Assembly (NCBI GenBank): GCA_007133995.1
Contig: SLLP01000121.1
Location: forward strand, 1-9,951
Direction: 5' to 3'
DNA: 9,951 nucleotides
Source: Balneolales bacterium
GTDB lineage: Bacteria > Bacteroidota > Rhodothermia > Balneolales > Natronogracilivirgulaceae
Part shown: positions 1 to 6,737 of the stretch, one piece after another
How the letters are laid out: each line of letters begins with the position of its first letter
Position numbering within the stretch: the first letter of the stretch is position 1
Notes under the pieces: model-generated
Database searches by the model: none
What the model was told of the DNA's origin: nothing
Seen by the model: only the letters and a program-made list of their open reading frames with translations
Translations under genes and position numbers: made by a program

Positions 1-506
1 AGGCGGATCTTGAGCTGTCGGAGTTTCGCGGACTTTCAAGCGGGGCCGTACTCAGCTCCTTCTACTACCACCATGCGCGCCTGATCGAAATTCTCTACTC
101 GCTGGAAAAACTGGAACAGCTGCTTTCAGAACCTGCATTCACGGGCAACAAGACAAAAGCCATTGCCGGACCAAATAATCTGGAAGGGGTAGGTATGGCC
201 GAGGCGCCACGCGGAACCCTTATCCACCATTATAAAGTTAATGAGCATGGTGTGATGCAATGGGCCAACCTGATCATCGCCTCCGGACACAACAACATGG
301 CAATGAACCATGGCATCATGCAGGTTGCAAGGCAGTTTGTGAAAGGCGAGAAGGTAAAAGAAGGAATGCTCAACCGGGTGGAAGCTGTGATCCGGGCATT
401 CGATCCCTGCCTGAGCTGTTCCACGCATGCTGCCGGTAAAATGCCGCTCAAGATAGAACTTACCCGACCGGACGGTGAGATCGTACATACGTTGACAAGG
501 AGTTAA
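1..506 (+). CDS. [NiFe]-hydrogenase large subunit, group 3 type (C-terminal part, 5' end outside window)
   Basis: This is the catalytic subunit that carries the Ni-Fe site for H2 oxidation/evolution. The reading frame is open from base 3 to a TAA at 504-506, giving 167 residues; the N-terminal RxCGxC ligands lie upstream of the window. Visible hallmarks are the segment EAPRGTLIHHY, the run HNNMAMNHG, and the distal nickel-ligand motif DPCLSCSTH (codons 402-428) with both cysteines. About 25 residues follow the motif's His (AAGKMPLKIEL and on). In this family a dedicated endopeptidase cleaves after that His once nickel is inserted. The EAPRGTLIH, HNN and EGMLNRVEAVIRAFDPC wording fits cytosolic cofactor-coupled group 3 enzymes (HoxH/MvhA/HyhL-like) better than membrane-bound group 1 uptake enzymes. 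I cannot separate 3b, 3c and 3d from this fragment. The next gene is convergent, so this is the last gene of its operon and no maturation protease follows it. The family call is very secure; the subgroup is an inference. Confidence 0.95.
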   Translation, partial: ADLELSEFRGLSSGAVLSSFYYHHARLIEILYSLEKLEQLLSEPAFTGNKTKAIAGPNNLEGVGMAEAPRGTLIHHYKVNEHGVMQWANLIIASGHNNMAMNHGIMQVARQFVKGEKVKEGMLNRVEAVIRAFDPCLSCSTHAAGKMPLKIELTRPDGEIVHTLTRS

Positions 507-590
507 TCGTCAGTCCATTTCTTTTTCAGTGTTTTACTCTTTCTTGTTGTCGTTCGAGTTGCAGTTGCTGGAAAACGGATGCAAGCCGTA

Positions 591-1193
591 TCACGGTGCC
601 TGATCCAGGAGTTCACTGTAGAAGCTGTCTGGTATGTCAAAAGCGGCCAGGTACGATATCTTCCGGTTCGGCTGATCGTAAATCTCCATGATGGGCACAG
701 AACGGCGATTGTACTTTTTCATCCATTTTTGTATGCTCGGATAAACCTTGAATACTCCCAGAATAATGGATAGTGTTCCTTTGTAGGGATGCCCGGCTGT
801 TACGCTTTGTGTCGATGGAAAGGTAGCAACACCGAAATTGTTGTGAAGTTCGGGATGCAGTTTTTTGATCTGTTGCTCTGAATATCCATCCAGAATGCAA
901 CCTGCAAGACTGCGCAGTTTGCTTTTCTCGACTTCTGCAGGATTGTCATAATACAGGCCGAATCCCCTGGTTGTCTTTATGTTATGGACATTTATGAGCT
1001 CATAATAGACCGAATCCATGACTGGTCCGATATTGCGGTATTCACCGATGTGCTTTTTGAAGAGCAATAAAAAAGGACCTGCATTACGCTCATCCACTGA
1101 AACACGCGAAAATAATCCGCACCAGGAAAAGTAAAGGGCAGCTGCCACCAGTAACGCAAGTGTGATCAAAACGATAACGGTAATCAGGTTCAT
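591..1193 (-). CDS. Membrane-anchored GyrI-like domain protein, bacterial TEX264-like
   Basis: The protein has 200 residues. Residues 2-24 form one hydrophobic N-terminal helix (MNLITVIVLITLALLV onward), followed by a soluble domain of about 170 residues. That domain shows the pattern I recall from human TEX264: KKHIGEY near residue 46, YYDNP at 81-85 followed by KLRSLAGCIL, FPSTQSVTAGHPYKGTLSI from about 125, then VYPSIQKWMKK and PIMEIYD. TEX264 has a similar N-terminal membrane helix and a GyrI-like (SHS2-fold) domain. GyrI-like domains in bacteria usually bind small molecules. The long disordered tail that carries the LC3-interacting region in the human protein is absent here. The start at 1193 is chosen because AGGAG (complement of 1203-1207) lies 9 nt upstream, the clearest ribosome site in the window; an in-frame upstream start at 1238 has no such support. 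The gene is divergent from the aldo/keto reductase and convergent with the hydrogenase. Its function is unknown. Confidence 0.85.
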   Translation of the reverse strand: MNLITVIVLITLALLVAAALYFSWCGLFSRVSVDERNAGPFLLLFKKHIGEYRNIGPVMDSVYYELINVHNIKTTRGFGLYYDNPAEVEKSKLRSLAGCILDGYSEQQIKKLHPELHNNFGVATFPSTQSVTAGHPYKGTLSIILGVFKVYPSIQKWMKKYNRRSVPIMEIYDQPNRKISYLAAFDIPDSFYSELLDQAP

Positions 1194-1202
1194 AGGTGTA
1201 AA

Positions 1203-1207
1203 CTCCT
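1203..1207 (-). promoter_or_regulatory. Shine-Dalgarno sequence of the TEX264-like gene
   Basis: The minus strand reads AGGAG, 9 nt before the ATG at 1193. It decides the start over the in-frame upstream codon at 1238 and places the hydrophobic helix at the extreme N-terminus. It stands out because most other starts in this window lack a recognisable ribosome binding site. Confidence 0.7.
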
Positions 1208-1227
1208 GTCTTTTAAGATAGAGTGAC

Positions 1228-1255
1228 TTGGAATGCAAATTGTCTTTGTTATATT
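1228..1255 (+). promoter_or_regulatory. Candidate promoter of the aldo/keto reductase-phosphodiesterase unit
   Basis: TTGGAA (1228-1233) and TATATT (1250-1255) are separated by 16 bp. This resembles a housekeeping sigma-factor promoter and would start transcription near 1262, about 60 nt before the ATG at 1323. An alternative reading is the overlapping TGTCTTTG (1241-1248), one base off the Bacteroidota TAnnTTTG -7 box. The region lies between divergent genes and may also hold the promoter of the minus-strand gene, which I could not place. Confidence 0.35.
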
Positions 1256-1322
1256 ACGGTCTGCAAGGCATTCCGGTTGCATTCGAAGAGCTACAAAATC
1301 GATTCACAAAACACATTCGACT

Positions 1323-2828
1323 ATGTCAACACATAAAGATAACCTGAAACCGCTCTCCAGGCGTGATTTCATGAAGCTTTCGGCAGCTGCCGCCGCTGGT
1401 GTGGCAATAATGCCAGGGCTTGCCAGCGGCAACGTCGACTTCCCCCAGCCGATGAAACGAAGGTTTGGAAAAACCGGATTTGATGTCACCACGCTAGGTT
1501 TGGGGGGCCAGTCCTCCATACAATGGACACCGGAAGATGTGGATCCGGTCGCCATCATCCTCAAGGCTTTTGATCTGAAAGTGAATTATTTCGACACCTC
1601 GAATATCTATGGATCCAGCCAAACCAATTACGGCAAGGCCTTTGAGAAACTGAACCTGATCCCCGGCCGCAGCGGGTATGACGAAAATCTGCGATCATCC
1701 ATCTTCCTGACGACCAAGACCATGATCCGCTGGGCGAAAGGTGGTTTTCCGAGGTTGGAGAATGTCAGGGCTTCCACCAACGGAGATCTGAGTGAGGGTG
1801 CTGTCGGTGATGTCAAAAGGTCGCTCTCTCAGATGTTCGGAGACGGGAAAGGGAATTATCCCGAGGGCGCTTATTTGGATATGGTAATGATTCACAATCT
1901 GGTCAGTTTCGAGGAGGTGGATGTGGTTTACAAGGGGCTGGAAGGCGATCTGGATCCGGATGGCAACTTCGGAGCGTTGGTGGCCCTACGTGATTTCAGA
2001 GACGGCACCAACATCACCGGAATCAATCCGGGTTGTGAGAAACTGATTCGCCATATCGGTTTTTCCGGGCATTTATCCGCTCCTGCTATGATGGAGATGA
2101 TCCAGCGCGACAAGTACGATCTGCTGGACGGTATGCTGGTTTCGATTAATGTAAATGATCGCAGATATCTGAACATGCAGCATAATGTCATTCCAGTTGC
2201 AAAGGCAAAGGACATCGGAGTAGTAGGAATGAAGGTGTTTGCCGACGGAGTGATGTATGGCAAGGAGCCGCGCTGGTCCCGCGCTCCAGAGGATGTGGTG
2301 CGCAGGGTAGGCAGCGATGTTCTGCCCAGCAAGCCGTTGATTGAGCATGCTCTCACCACACCGGGTGTGGATACACTCATTGTCGGCATTGGTCATATTG
2401 ATGAGGATGCGCTCAAATGCCAGTTTGTCCAGAATTTCTATGCTGCGCAAATTGAGCCGGATGCGATGACCGAAGAGCAGCGTCGTGAAATTGAAAAGCT
2501 GGGATTACGGGTGCGTGACGGAGAAACAAATTATTTTCAGATGGCAGATAAAGGCCTTACGGCACCACGAAATGCAAAAGTGGCCAAAGATGATAAAATC
2601 AGACTCACCTGGGATACGGCCTATGCCGGCAGTGAGCCGATTGTCAAGTACGAAGTGCTGCATGACGGAAAACTTGTAAAAACCATCCCCCATTCACCCC
2701 AGATTTCTCTGGAAGAGCCGTTTCGTTGCACACTGGATGGCGGTAAAGCTGGTGGCGCAATCAGTATTGCCGCAGTAGATGCCATTGGCAGGCGCGTGGA
2801 AAGCGAACCCATAACGGCATCGGCATAA
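1323..2828 (+). CDS. Tat-exported aldo/keto reductase with C-terminal Fn3-like domain
   Basis: The protein has 501 residues. Residues 12-36 form a twin-arginine signal: SRRDFMK followed by an alanine-rich stretch ending near GLASG. Residues 44-410 are an aldo/keto reductase barrel. The family's catalytic tetrad is visible: D91 and Y96 (FDTSNIYG), K132 (LTTKT) and H191 (MVMIHN). Late barrel motifs GVVGMKVFADG and TPGVDTLIVGIGHIDED also fit the family. Residues about 411-501 look like a fibronectin-III domain, with LTW at 428-430, VKYEVLHDGK at 441-450 and SIAAVDAIGR at 481-490. Typical AKRs have about 300-350 residues, so the extra length is this tail plus the signal. The ATG at 1323 is preferred because it puts the twin arginine at 13-14; an upstream in-frame start at 1233 would bury the signal under 30 residues. 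No Shine-Dalgarno sequence is visible. The next gene starts 36 bp downstream, so the two are probably co-transcribed. The substrate is unknown. Confidence 0.9.
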   Translation: MSTHKDNLKPLSRRDFMKLSAAAAAGVAIMPGLASGNVDFPQPMKRRFGKTGFDVTTLGLGGQSSIQWTPEDVDPVAIILKAFDLKVNYFDTSNIYGSSQTNYGKAFEKLNLIPGRSGYDENLRSSIFLTTKTMIRWAKGGFPRLENVRASTNGDLSEGAVGDVKRSLSQMFGDGKGNYPEGAYLDMVMIHNLVSFEEVDVVYKGLEGDLDPDGNFGALVALRDFRDGTNITGINPGCEKLIRHIGFSGHLSAPAMMEMIQRDKYDLLDGMLVSINVNDRRYLNMQHNVIPVAKAKDIGVVGMKVFADGVMYGKEPRWSRAPEDVVRRVGSDVLPSKPLIEHALTTPGVDTLIVGIGHIDEDALKCQFVQNFYAAQIEPDAMTEEQRREIEKLGLRVRDGETNYFQMADKGLTAPRNAKVAKDDKIRLTWDTAYAGSEPIVKYEVLHDGKLVKTIPHSPQISLEEPFRCTLDGGKAGGAISIAAVDAIGRRVESEPITASA

Positions 2829-2864
2829 CCTCTTAAGGTATAATTGGATGGAAAAGAACAATTC

Positions 2865-4415
2865 ATGATCAGAAAGCTGTTTCTATATGTATTGCTGCTT
2901 ACGGCAAGTGTCGGACTCATCGCCAGCAGTGTGTTTACAGCCACTGCCCGGCCATACAAGTTGGTAGTCCACAATATCGAAAACCTGTTTGATGCGGACG
3001 GTTATGCTGTTTTTCAGGACTATCGTCCGGTGGACGCTAATGGGAATCCGCAGTACACTCCGGCGCATGTCTTGACAAAAATCCGGAATCATGCGCGGCT
3101 CATGGCCCGTTATAATGACGGTGCAGGTCCGGATGTGATCGTATTCTCCGAGATCGAAAGCGATTTTACGCCGCTGCCCGGTGGAGATCGCTACGATCAC
3201 GTTGACGTGCTTGATCGGTATGCCGACCTGACTCTGGACCAGATGCTGGGATACGACTTTGATGAAGCAGTAGCCGACCTGCCATCCGAAATACTGTTGC
3301 TAAAGGGTTTTCAGGATCACGGACTCATGGGGTACGACCTGGCCGTTGCCTATGAGCGGGATGAAGATGACCGGCCGACACATGTTCAGAAAAATGTCAT
3401 CTTTTCGCGACTGCCTATTCAGCATGAAAAGACACGCTCCCATCCGATAGAGGGCGCACGACCCATCCTTGAGGTGTGGCTGGATATCGAAGGATACGAT
3501 CTGGTGGTTTTTGCCAATCACTGGAGGTCGCGGGCATCGGACCGTGAAATGGAGCGCATCCGCATTCGAAATGCACAGGTTTTGAAGGAACGGCTGGATG
3601 AGTTGCGTGCCGAAAATCCGTCTATTGACTTTATACTGGGTGGCGATTTCAACAGCGATTACAATCAGTCTCACCGCTATCCCTACATGGAAAAAACGGC
3701 GGTCAACGATGTGTTGCGTTCGGTTGGAGACGAGCGGAAGGTCAAGCAGGGCAACACCGACGCGGTGTACAACCTGTGGTACGAGTATGATATTTCAGAA
3801 CGCGGTTCTGATACGTTTCGCGGGTATTGGGGTACGCTGATGCAGATTATGATCAGTCCGGGTCTTTACGATTACCACGGCGTACAGTACGTGGACAATT
3901 CGTTCGATGTGGGACGGTTTCCCGGCAAGAATGTGTATGTGAACAGTGGCATGCCGAAACGGTGGCATTTTTTTGGGGACGGCGGTGGCTACTCCGACCA
4001 CCTGCCCATCAGCATGAAATTCACCGTGGTTGAGGAAGATGACCCCGGCCGGAAATTGACGCTGGCGGATCCGGGCGAGAACGATGACGAGCAGTGGGAA
4101 CCGATACCGGTGGTGTATGAGATCCCTGACCGGGAACAGGTAGTGATGCCGGAGGAATACAACGGTAAATCGTTGCAGACACCCGGCTATTTTGACCGGC
4201 TTTTCTATGTGACCGGTACCATCACGGAGGACAGGCAGGTCGAGGTGAACGACGAGTATTACGACCTGTTTTCCCATAACCGGGAGCTGCGGGATCATCT
4301 GTCGGAGCTGGGCGGGACCGGTGAGGAAGTCCGGTTTATCGGCCGGCTGGGCATGTACCGGGGCAGCTGGCAGTTCGTGATTGGTGATCCGCGTTATCTT
4401 AACCCCAAGTGGTGA
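2865..4415 (+). CDS. Secreted endonuclease/exonuclease/phosphatase-family enzyme with extra C-terminal domain
   Basis: The protein has 516 residues. Residues 1-28 are a Sec-type signal peptide (MIRKLFLYVLLLTASVGLI, then a small-residue stretch ending ATA). Residues 30-390 carry the metal-dependent phosphodiesterase fold, with all its signature motifs: VHNIEN (35-40), FSEIES with the metal-binding E96, NHWRSR with H219, GGDFNSD with D261 and N263, and YSDHLPI with D378 and H379. It should hydrolyse phosphodiester or phosphomonoester bonds outside the cytoplasm, perhaps in extracellular DNA or a phospho-sugar or lipid headgroup; the substrate cannot be read from sequence. Residues 440-512 form a separate beta-rich module (FYVTGTITED, then VRFIGRLGMYRGSWQFVIGD) that resembles the OB-like add-ons of secreted nucleases, a weak assignment. 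An acidic linker (390-412) joins the two. The ATG at 2865 is preferred over a TTG at 2844 because it starts the signal peptide directly. It lies 36 bp after the aldo/keto reductase, likely the same operon. Confidence 0.9.
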   Translation: MIRKLFLYVLLLTASVGLIASSVFTATARPYKLVVHNIENLFDADGYAVFQDYRPVDANGNPQYTPAHVLTKIRNHARLMARYNDGAGPDVIVFSEIESDFTPLPGGDRYDHVDVLDRYADLTLDQMLGYDFDEAVADLPSEILLLKGFQDHGLMGYDLAVAYERDEDDRPTHVQKNVIFSRLPIQHEKTRSHPIEGARPILEVWLDIEGYDLVVFANHWRSRASDREMERIRIRNAQVLKERLDELRAENPSIDFILGGDFNSDYNQSHRYPYMEKTAVNDVLRSVGDERKVKQGNTDAVYNLWYEYDISERGSDTFRGYWGTLMQIMISPGLYDYHGVQYVDNSFDVGRFPGKNVYVNSGMPKRWHFFGDGGGYSDHLPISMKFTVVEEDDPGRKLTLADPGENDDEQWEPIPVVYEIPDREQVVMPEEYNGKSLQTPGYFDRLFYVTGTITEDRQVEVNDEYYDLFSHNRELRDHLSELGGTGEEVRFIGRLGMYRGSWQFVIGDPRYLNPKW

Positions 4416-4438
4416 CCTGTCAGCCGCATCCTTTCCGT

Positions 4439-4504
4439 AACCTGCAGCAACGCAACCTGCAGCAACCGACTGGACCCGACGGCACGCGACTGGAGCCGAC
4501 TGGA
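4439..4504. repeat. Cluster of short direct repeats in a convergent intergenic spacer
   Basis: The 13-mer AACCTGCAGCAAC occurs twice (4439-4451 and 4454-4466), offset by 15 bp. The 8-mer CGACTGGA then occurs three times (4467-4474, 4487-4494 and 4497-4504). The cluster lies in the 183-bp spacer between the phosphodiesterase and the SDR, which are transcribed towards each other. No long ORF with protein-like composition reads through it. It looks like slippage-generated repeats; no function is evident. Confidence 0.7.
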
Positions 4505-4511
4505 TTCAACA

Positions 4512-4523
4512 GCAACCGGTTGC
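4512..4523. repeat. 12-bp perfect palindrome
   Basis: GCAACCGGTTGC reads the same on both strands. It lies just after the direct-repeat cluster, 97 bp past the phosphodiesterase stop. There is no loop and no adjacent T-run, so it is not a standard terminator. A second small inverted repeat, ACCGG/CCGGT (4544-4548 and 4556-4560, 7-nt loop), follows it. Together they may help end the two converging transcripts, but this is weak. Confidence 0.5.
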
Positions 4524-4598
4524 ACCAGAATGGATTCGAAAGAACCGGGTAATGGCCGGTACCTTAACAGATCAGTGGAAAATGTCTATAAGCAAGGT

Positions 4599-5360
4599 TT
4601 ATGGATAATCCTGCCGTGTTGCACGGATGACAAAATCGCCGATATGCACATGGGCCGGACGGTTAACCACATAGTGGATTGCATCTGCCACATCGTATCC
4701 ATAGAGGAGCGGCCCGAATTTCAAGTGGAAGTTTTTGACCAGATCGTGGGTGTATCCGGCTGTTTCCTGAAATTTGCTGACCACAATACCCGGTTCGACC
4801 AGCGTAACCCTCACCCCTTTCGGTCCGATCTCGCGGCGGAGTCCTTCGGCCAGTGCGTGAACGGCAAACTTGGTGGAGCCGTAAGCGGTGCTGAAGGGGG
4901 AAACGTGTCGGCCAACGGTGGATCCGAGGATCACGATGTCGGCTGCGGTATCGGGATAGACACCATCCTGAAGAGCTACGAGTTTTTTGGCAGCTATCTT
5001 GAGGAGGTAGAGTGTACCAGTGACGTTGATGTTAAGCACATCACGGAACTCCTCCATGTCGACTGTAGTGACGGTTCCGCCCAGTCCGCGACCTGCATTG
5101 GCGATTACCGTGTCGGCCGGACGCCCAAAATGTTCTTCCGCTGCAGGAAAAAGGCTGTCGATGACTTGCTCGTCAGTGGCATCCCCGGGAACCCCGTGAA
5201 ACGCTTTTCCAAACTCCTTCTCCATCTGCCGGAGTTTTTTTGGGTTGCGTCCGTTGCCCACGACGCCAAAACCATCCTTCAGGAATGCTCTGGCGGTAGC
5301 TTCTCCAATTCCGGAGGTGGCTCCGGTGATAATGGCTATGCGCTGATATTGCTCACTCAT
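4599..5360 (-). CDS. Short-chain dehydrogenase/reductase (classical SDR), uxuA-linked
   Basis: The protein has 253 residues, the usual length for a classical SDR, and is cytosolic. The Rossmann glycine motif TGATSGIG is at 12-19 and NAG at 88-90. The catalytic residues are N112 (in NINVTG), S147 (ILGSTVG), Y160 and K164 (YGSTK). The basic residue in GNGRNPKK after the second strand suggests NADP(H) preference. The C-terminal end (RPAHVHIGDFVIRATRQ) resembles the YdfG/clavaldehyde-dehydrogenase branch that reduces 3-oxo or hydroxy acids. It starts 23 bp downstream of uxuA on the same strand, so co-transcription is likely. A role as the fructuronate/mannonate oxidoreductase partner of UxuA is therefore plausible (Bacillus uses an SDR for this step), but this is inference from context. 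No Shine-Dalgarno sequence precedes the ATG at 5360. A long antisense reading frame over the same DNA is taken as a shadow. Confidence 0.92.
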   Translation of the reverse strand: MSEQYQRIAIITGATSGIGEATARAFLKDGFGVVGNGRNPKKLRQMEKEFGKAFHGVPGDATDEQVIDSLFPAAEEHFGRPADTVIANAGRGLGGTVTTVDMEEFRDVLNINVTGTLYLLKIAAKKLVALQDGVYPDTAADIVILGSTVGRHVSPFSTAYGSTKFAVHALAEGLRREIGPKGVRVTLVEPGIVVSKFQETAGYTHDLVKNFHLKFGPLLYGYDVADAIHYVVNRPAHVHIGDFVIRATRQDYP

Positions 5361-5383
5361 GGCTGCATCAAATATTTTTATGA

Positions 5384-6604
5384 TCAGTTTTGAGGTCCGG
5401 TGGATTGCTCTTTCTGGAATTCCAATGCCGCGCGTATTCCCATTTCCACGCCGCGGATGACAGCCAGCCCCCGCAGACGTCCAATGTATGAATATCCGGG
5501 TGCTGTTTCCAGCATAACATTGCTTCGGAGAATATTGTGGCCGTGATCGGGTCGGAACGGGATGACGAGATCGGTTCTTCCCTCTTTTTTTCTGCGCTCC
5601 TGCTCCATGATAATGTTGTAGATGACACGTTCCATATCCACACTTCCTTTGATATGAAGGGCCTCATGAAAGGTACGGCCGTGTTCGATGTGCACATTTC
5701 TCAGGTGCAGGAAGTTGAAACGATGCGCCAGACGTTGTGCCATGCCGACCACATCATTATCGGCGCCGGCGCCATAGGAACCGGTACAGAACGTAAGACC
5801 GTTGATGGGAGTGTCGATGACCTCGGTCACCTTGCGGGCATCATCTTCGGAACTCACCACCCTCGGCAGGCCGAACAACGGGAAAGGCGGGTCATCCGGG
5901 TGAATGGCCAGTTTCACGTTGGCTTCCTGGGCTGCAGGTATAATTTCATGCAGAAAAAGGTAGAGGTTGCTACGCAGCTCTTCATCGCTGATATCCTTGT
6001 AGCTATCGAGCAGCGTCTGAAATTCATCAAGCGAGTATCCGGCTTCCGATCCGGGCAGTCCCGCCAAAATATTTTTTTTGAGATATTCTTCTTTTCCAGC
6101 ATCCATTTTGCCGGCAAGCTTCCTGGCCGACTGAAGGATTTCATCAGAATAGTCGTTTTCTGCTCCTGGACGCTTCAGGATGTGAATATCAAAAGCGGCC
6201 AGTTCTGATTCATCAAATCGAAGGGAGGTGTATCCGCTGCCGGTATCGTAGTCCAGATCGGTGCGGGTCCAGTCGAGTACGGGCATGAAGTTGTAACAAA
6301 GCACGGGGATGCCGCACTTTCCGAGATTTGCGATAGACTGCTTGTAGTTTTCAATATACTCCCGGTACTTGCCGGTCCTGCGCTTGATATCCTCATGAAC
6401 CGGAATACTTTCAACGACAGACCAGATCAGGCCGGTCTTTTCAATTTTTTTTTTTCGGTCTAGAAGCTCATCCAGCGGCCAGGTGACGCCGATAGGAAGA
6501 TGGTGGAGTGCAGTAACGACACCGGTTACGTTGGTTTCTTTTATAAGATCAAGTGTGATGGAATCGGATGGCCCGAACCATCTCCAGGTTTTTAAAAATT
6601 TCAT
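5384..6604 (-). CDS. uxuA: Mannonate dehydratase
   Basis: This enzyme (EC 4.2.1.8) converts D-mannonate to 2-keto-3-deoxy-D-gluconate in the glucuronate branch of hexuronate catabolism, in the cytosol. The protein has 406 residues, close to the full-length family. Recognisable family segments are TWRWFGPSD (6-14), VTALHHLP, SVVESIPVHE, HPDDPP (235-240), FCTGS (272-276), HLRNVH (300-305) and RPDHGH (351-356). H235, C273, H300 and D353 fall where metal-bound UxuA structures have their Mn ligands (by pattern, not by alignment). The start is the ATG at 6604; no Shine-Dalgarno sequence is visible, as for most genes here. The coding strand carries an 11-A run at codons 50-54 (6445-6455) and an 8-A run (6072-6079), both possible slippage points, but the frame stays intact. 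The SDR follows 23 bp after the stop. A 212-bp upstream region with palindromes suggests regulated expression. Confidence 0.97.
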   Translation of the reverse strand: MKFLKTWRWFGPSDSITLDLIKETNVTGVVTALHHLPIGVTWPLDELLDRKKKIEKTGLIWSVVESIPVHEDIKRRTGKYREYIENYKQSIANLGKCGIPVLCYNFMPVLDWTRTDLDYDTGSGYTSLRFDESELAAFDIHILKRPGAENDYSDEILQSARKLAGKMDAGKEEYLKKNILAGLPGSEAGYSLDEFQTLLDSYKDISDEELRSNLYLFLHEIIPAAQEANVKLAIHPDDPPFPLFGLPRVVSSEDDARKVTEVIDTPINGLTFCTGSYGAGADNDVVGMAQRLAHRFNFLHLRNVHIEHGRTFHEALHIKGSVDMERVIYNIIMEQERRKKEGRTDLVIPFRPDHGHNILRSNVMLETAPGYSYIGRLRGLAVIRGVEMGIRAALEFQKEQSTGPQN

Positions 6605-6643
6605 TGAAGATATTCGCTTGGATTCAATGCACCGAAGGCATCT

Positions 6644-6655
6644 GAATCATGATTC
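6644..6655. promoter_or_regulatory. 12-bp palindrome upstream of uxuA, candidate operator
   Basis: GAATCATGATTC is a perfect palindrome about 40 nt upstream of the uxuA start and downstream of its candidate -7 box. Its size and place fit a dimeric repressor such as the GntR- or LacI-type regulators that usually control uronate genes. No regulator gene is in the window, so the assignment is tentative. Confidence 0.35.
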
Positions 6656-6697
6656 CGTCACGTAATTTCAGAGTGTGCAGGATGTCATTTCAGATAG

Positions 6698-6710
6698 ATG
6701 CATTATGCAT
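6698..6710. promoter_or_regulatory. ATGCAT-T-ATGCAT repeat upstream of uxuA
   Basis: Two ATGCAT palindromes flank a single T, and another TGCAT follows at 6718-6722. The block lies in the putative uxuA leader, between the -7 box and the 6644-6655 palindrome. It could be a regulator site; no known consensus is recognised. Confidence 0.3.
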
Positions 6711-6737
6711 TAAAGTGTGCATTTTGAATGGCAAGGT

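Noticed and set aside
507..590. A bidirectional terminator between the hydrogenase and TEX264-like genes
   Set aside because: The spacer is T-rich but I found no stem-loop of useful length with an adjacent T-run.
1233..1322. An N-terminal extension of the aldo/keto reductase from 1233
   Set aside because: It would put 30 residues before the twin-arginine signal and overlaps the candidate promoter -10 box. The ATG at 1323 gives a normal Tat signal.
2073..2450. Minus-strand frames inside the aldo/keto reductase
   Set aside because: They sit opposite coding sequence with all AKR residues in place, have no ribosome site, and show a Cys/His/Ile-rich composition typical of shadows.
4530..5393. 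A plus-strand open frame of 287 codons across the SDR region
   Set aside because: It lies antisense to an SDR with a complete set of cofactor and catalytic motifs at family length. Its own translation is rich in Cys, Gly and Ser with no recognisable domain, as expected of a mirror frame.
5537..6208. A plus-strand open frame of 223 codons over uxuA
   Set aside because: It is antisense to a clear mannonate dehydratase and has no family features of its own.
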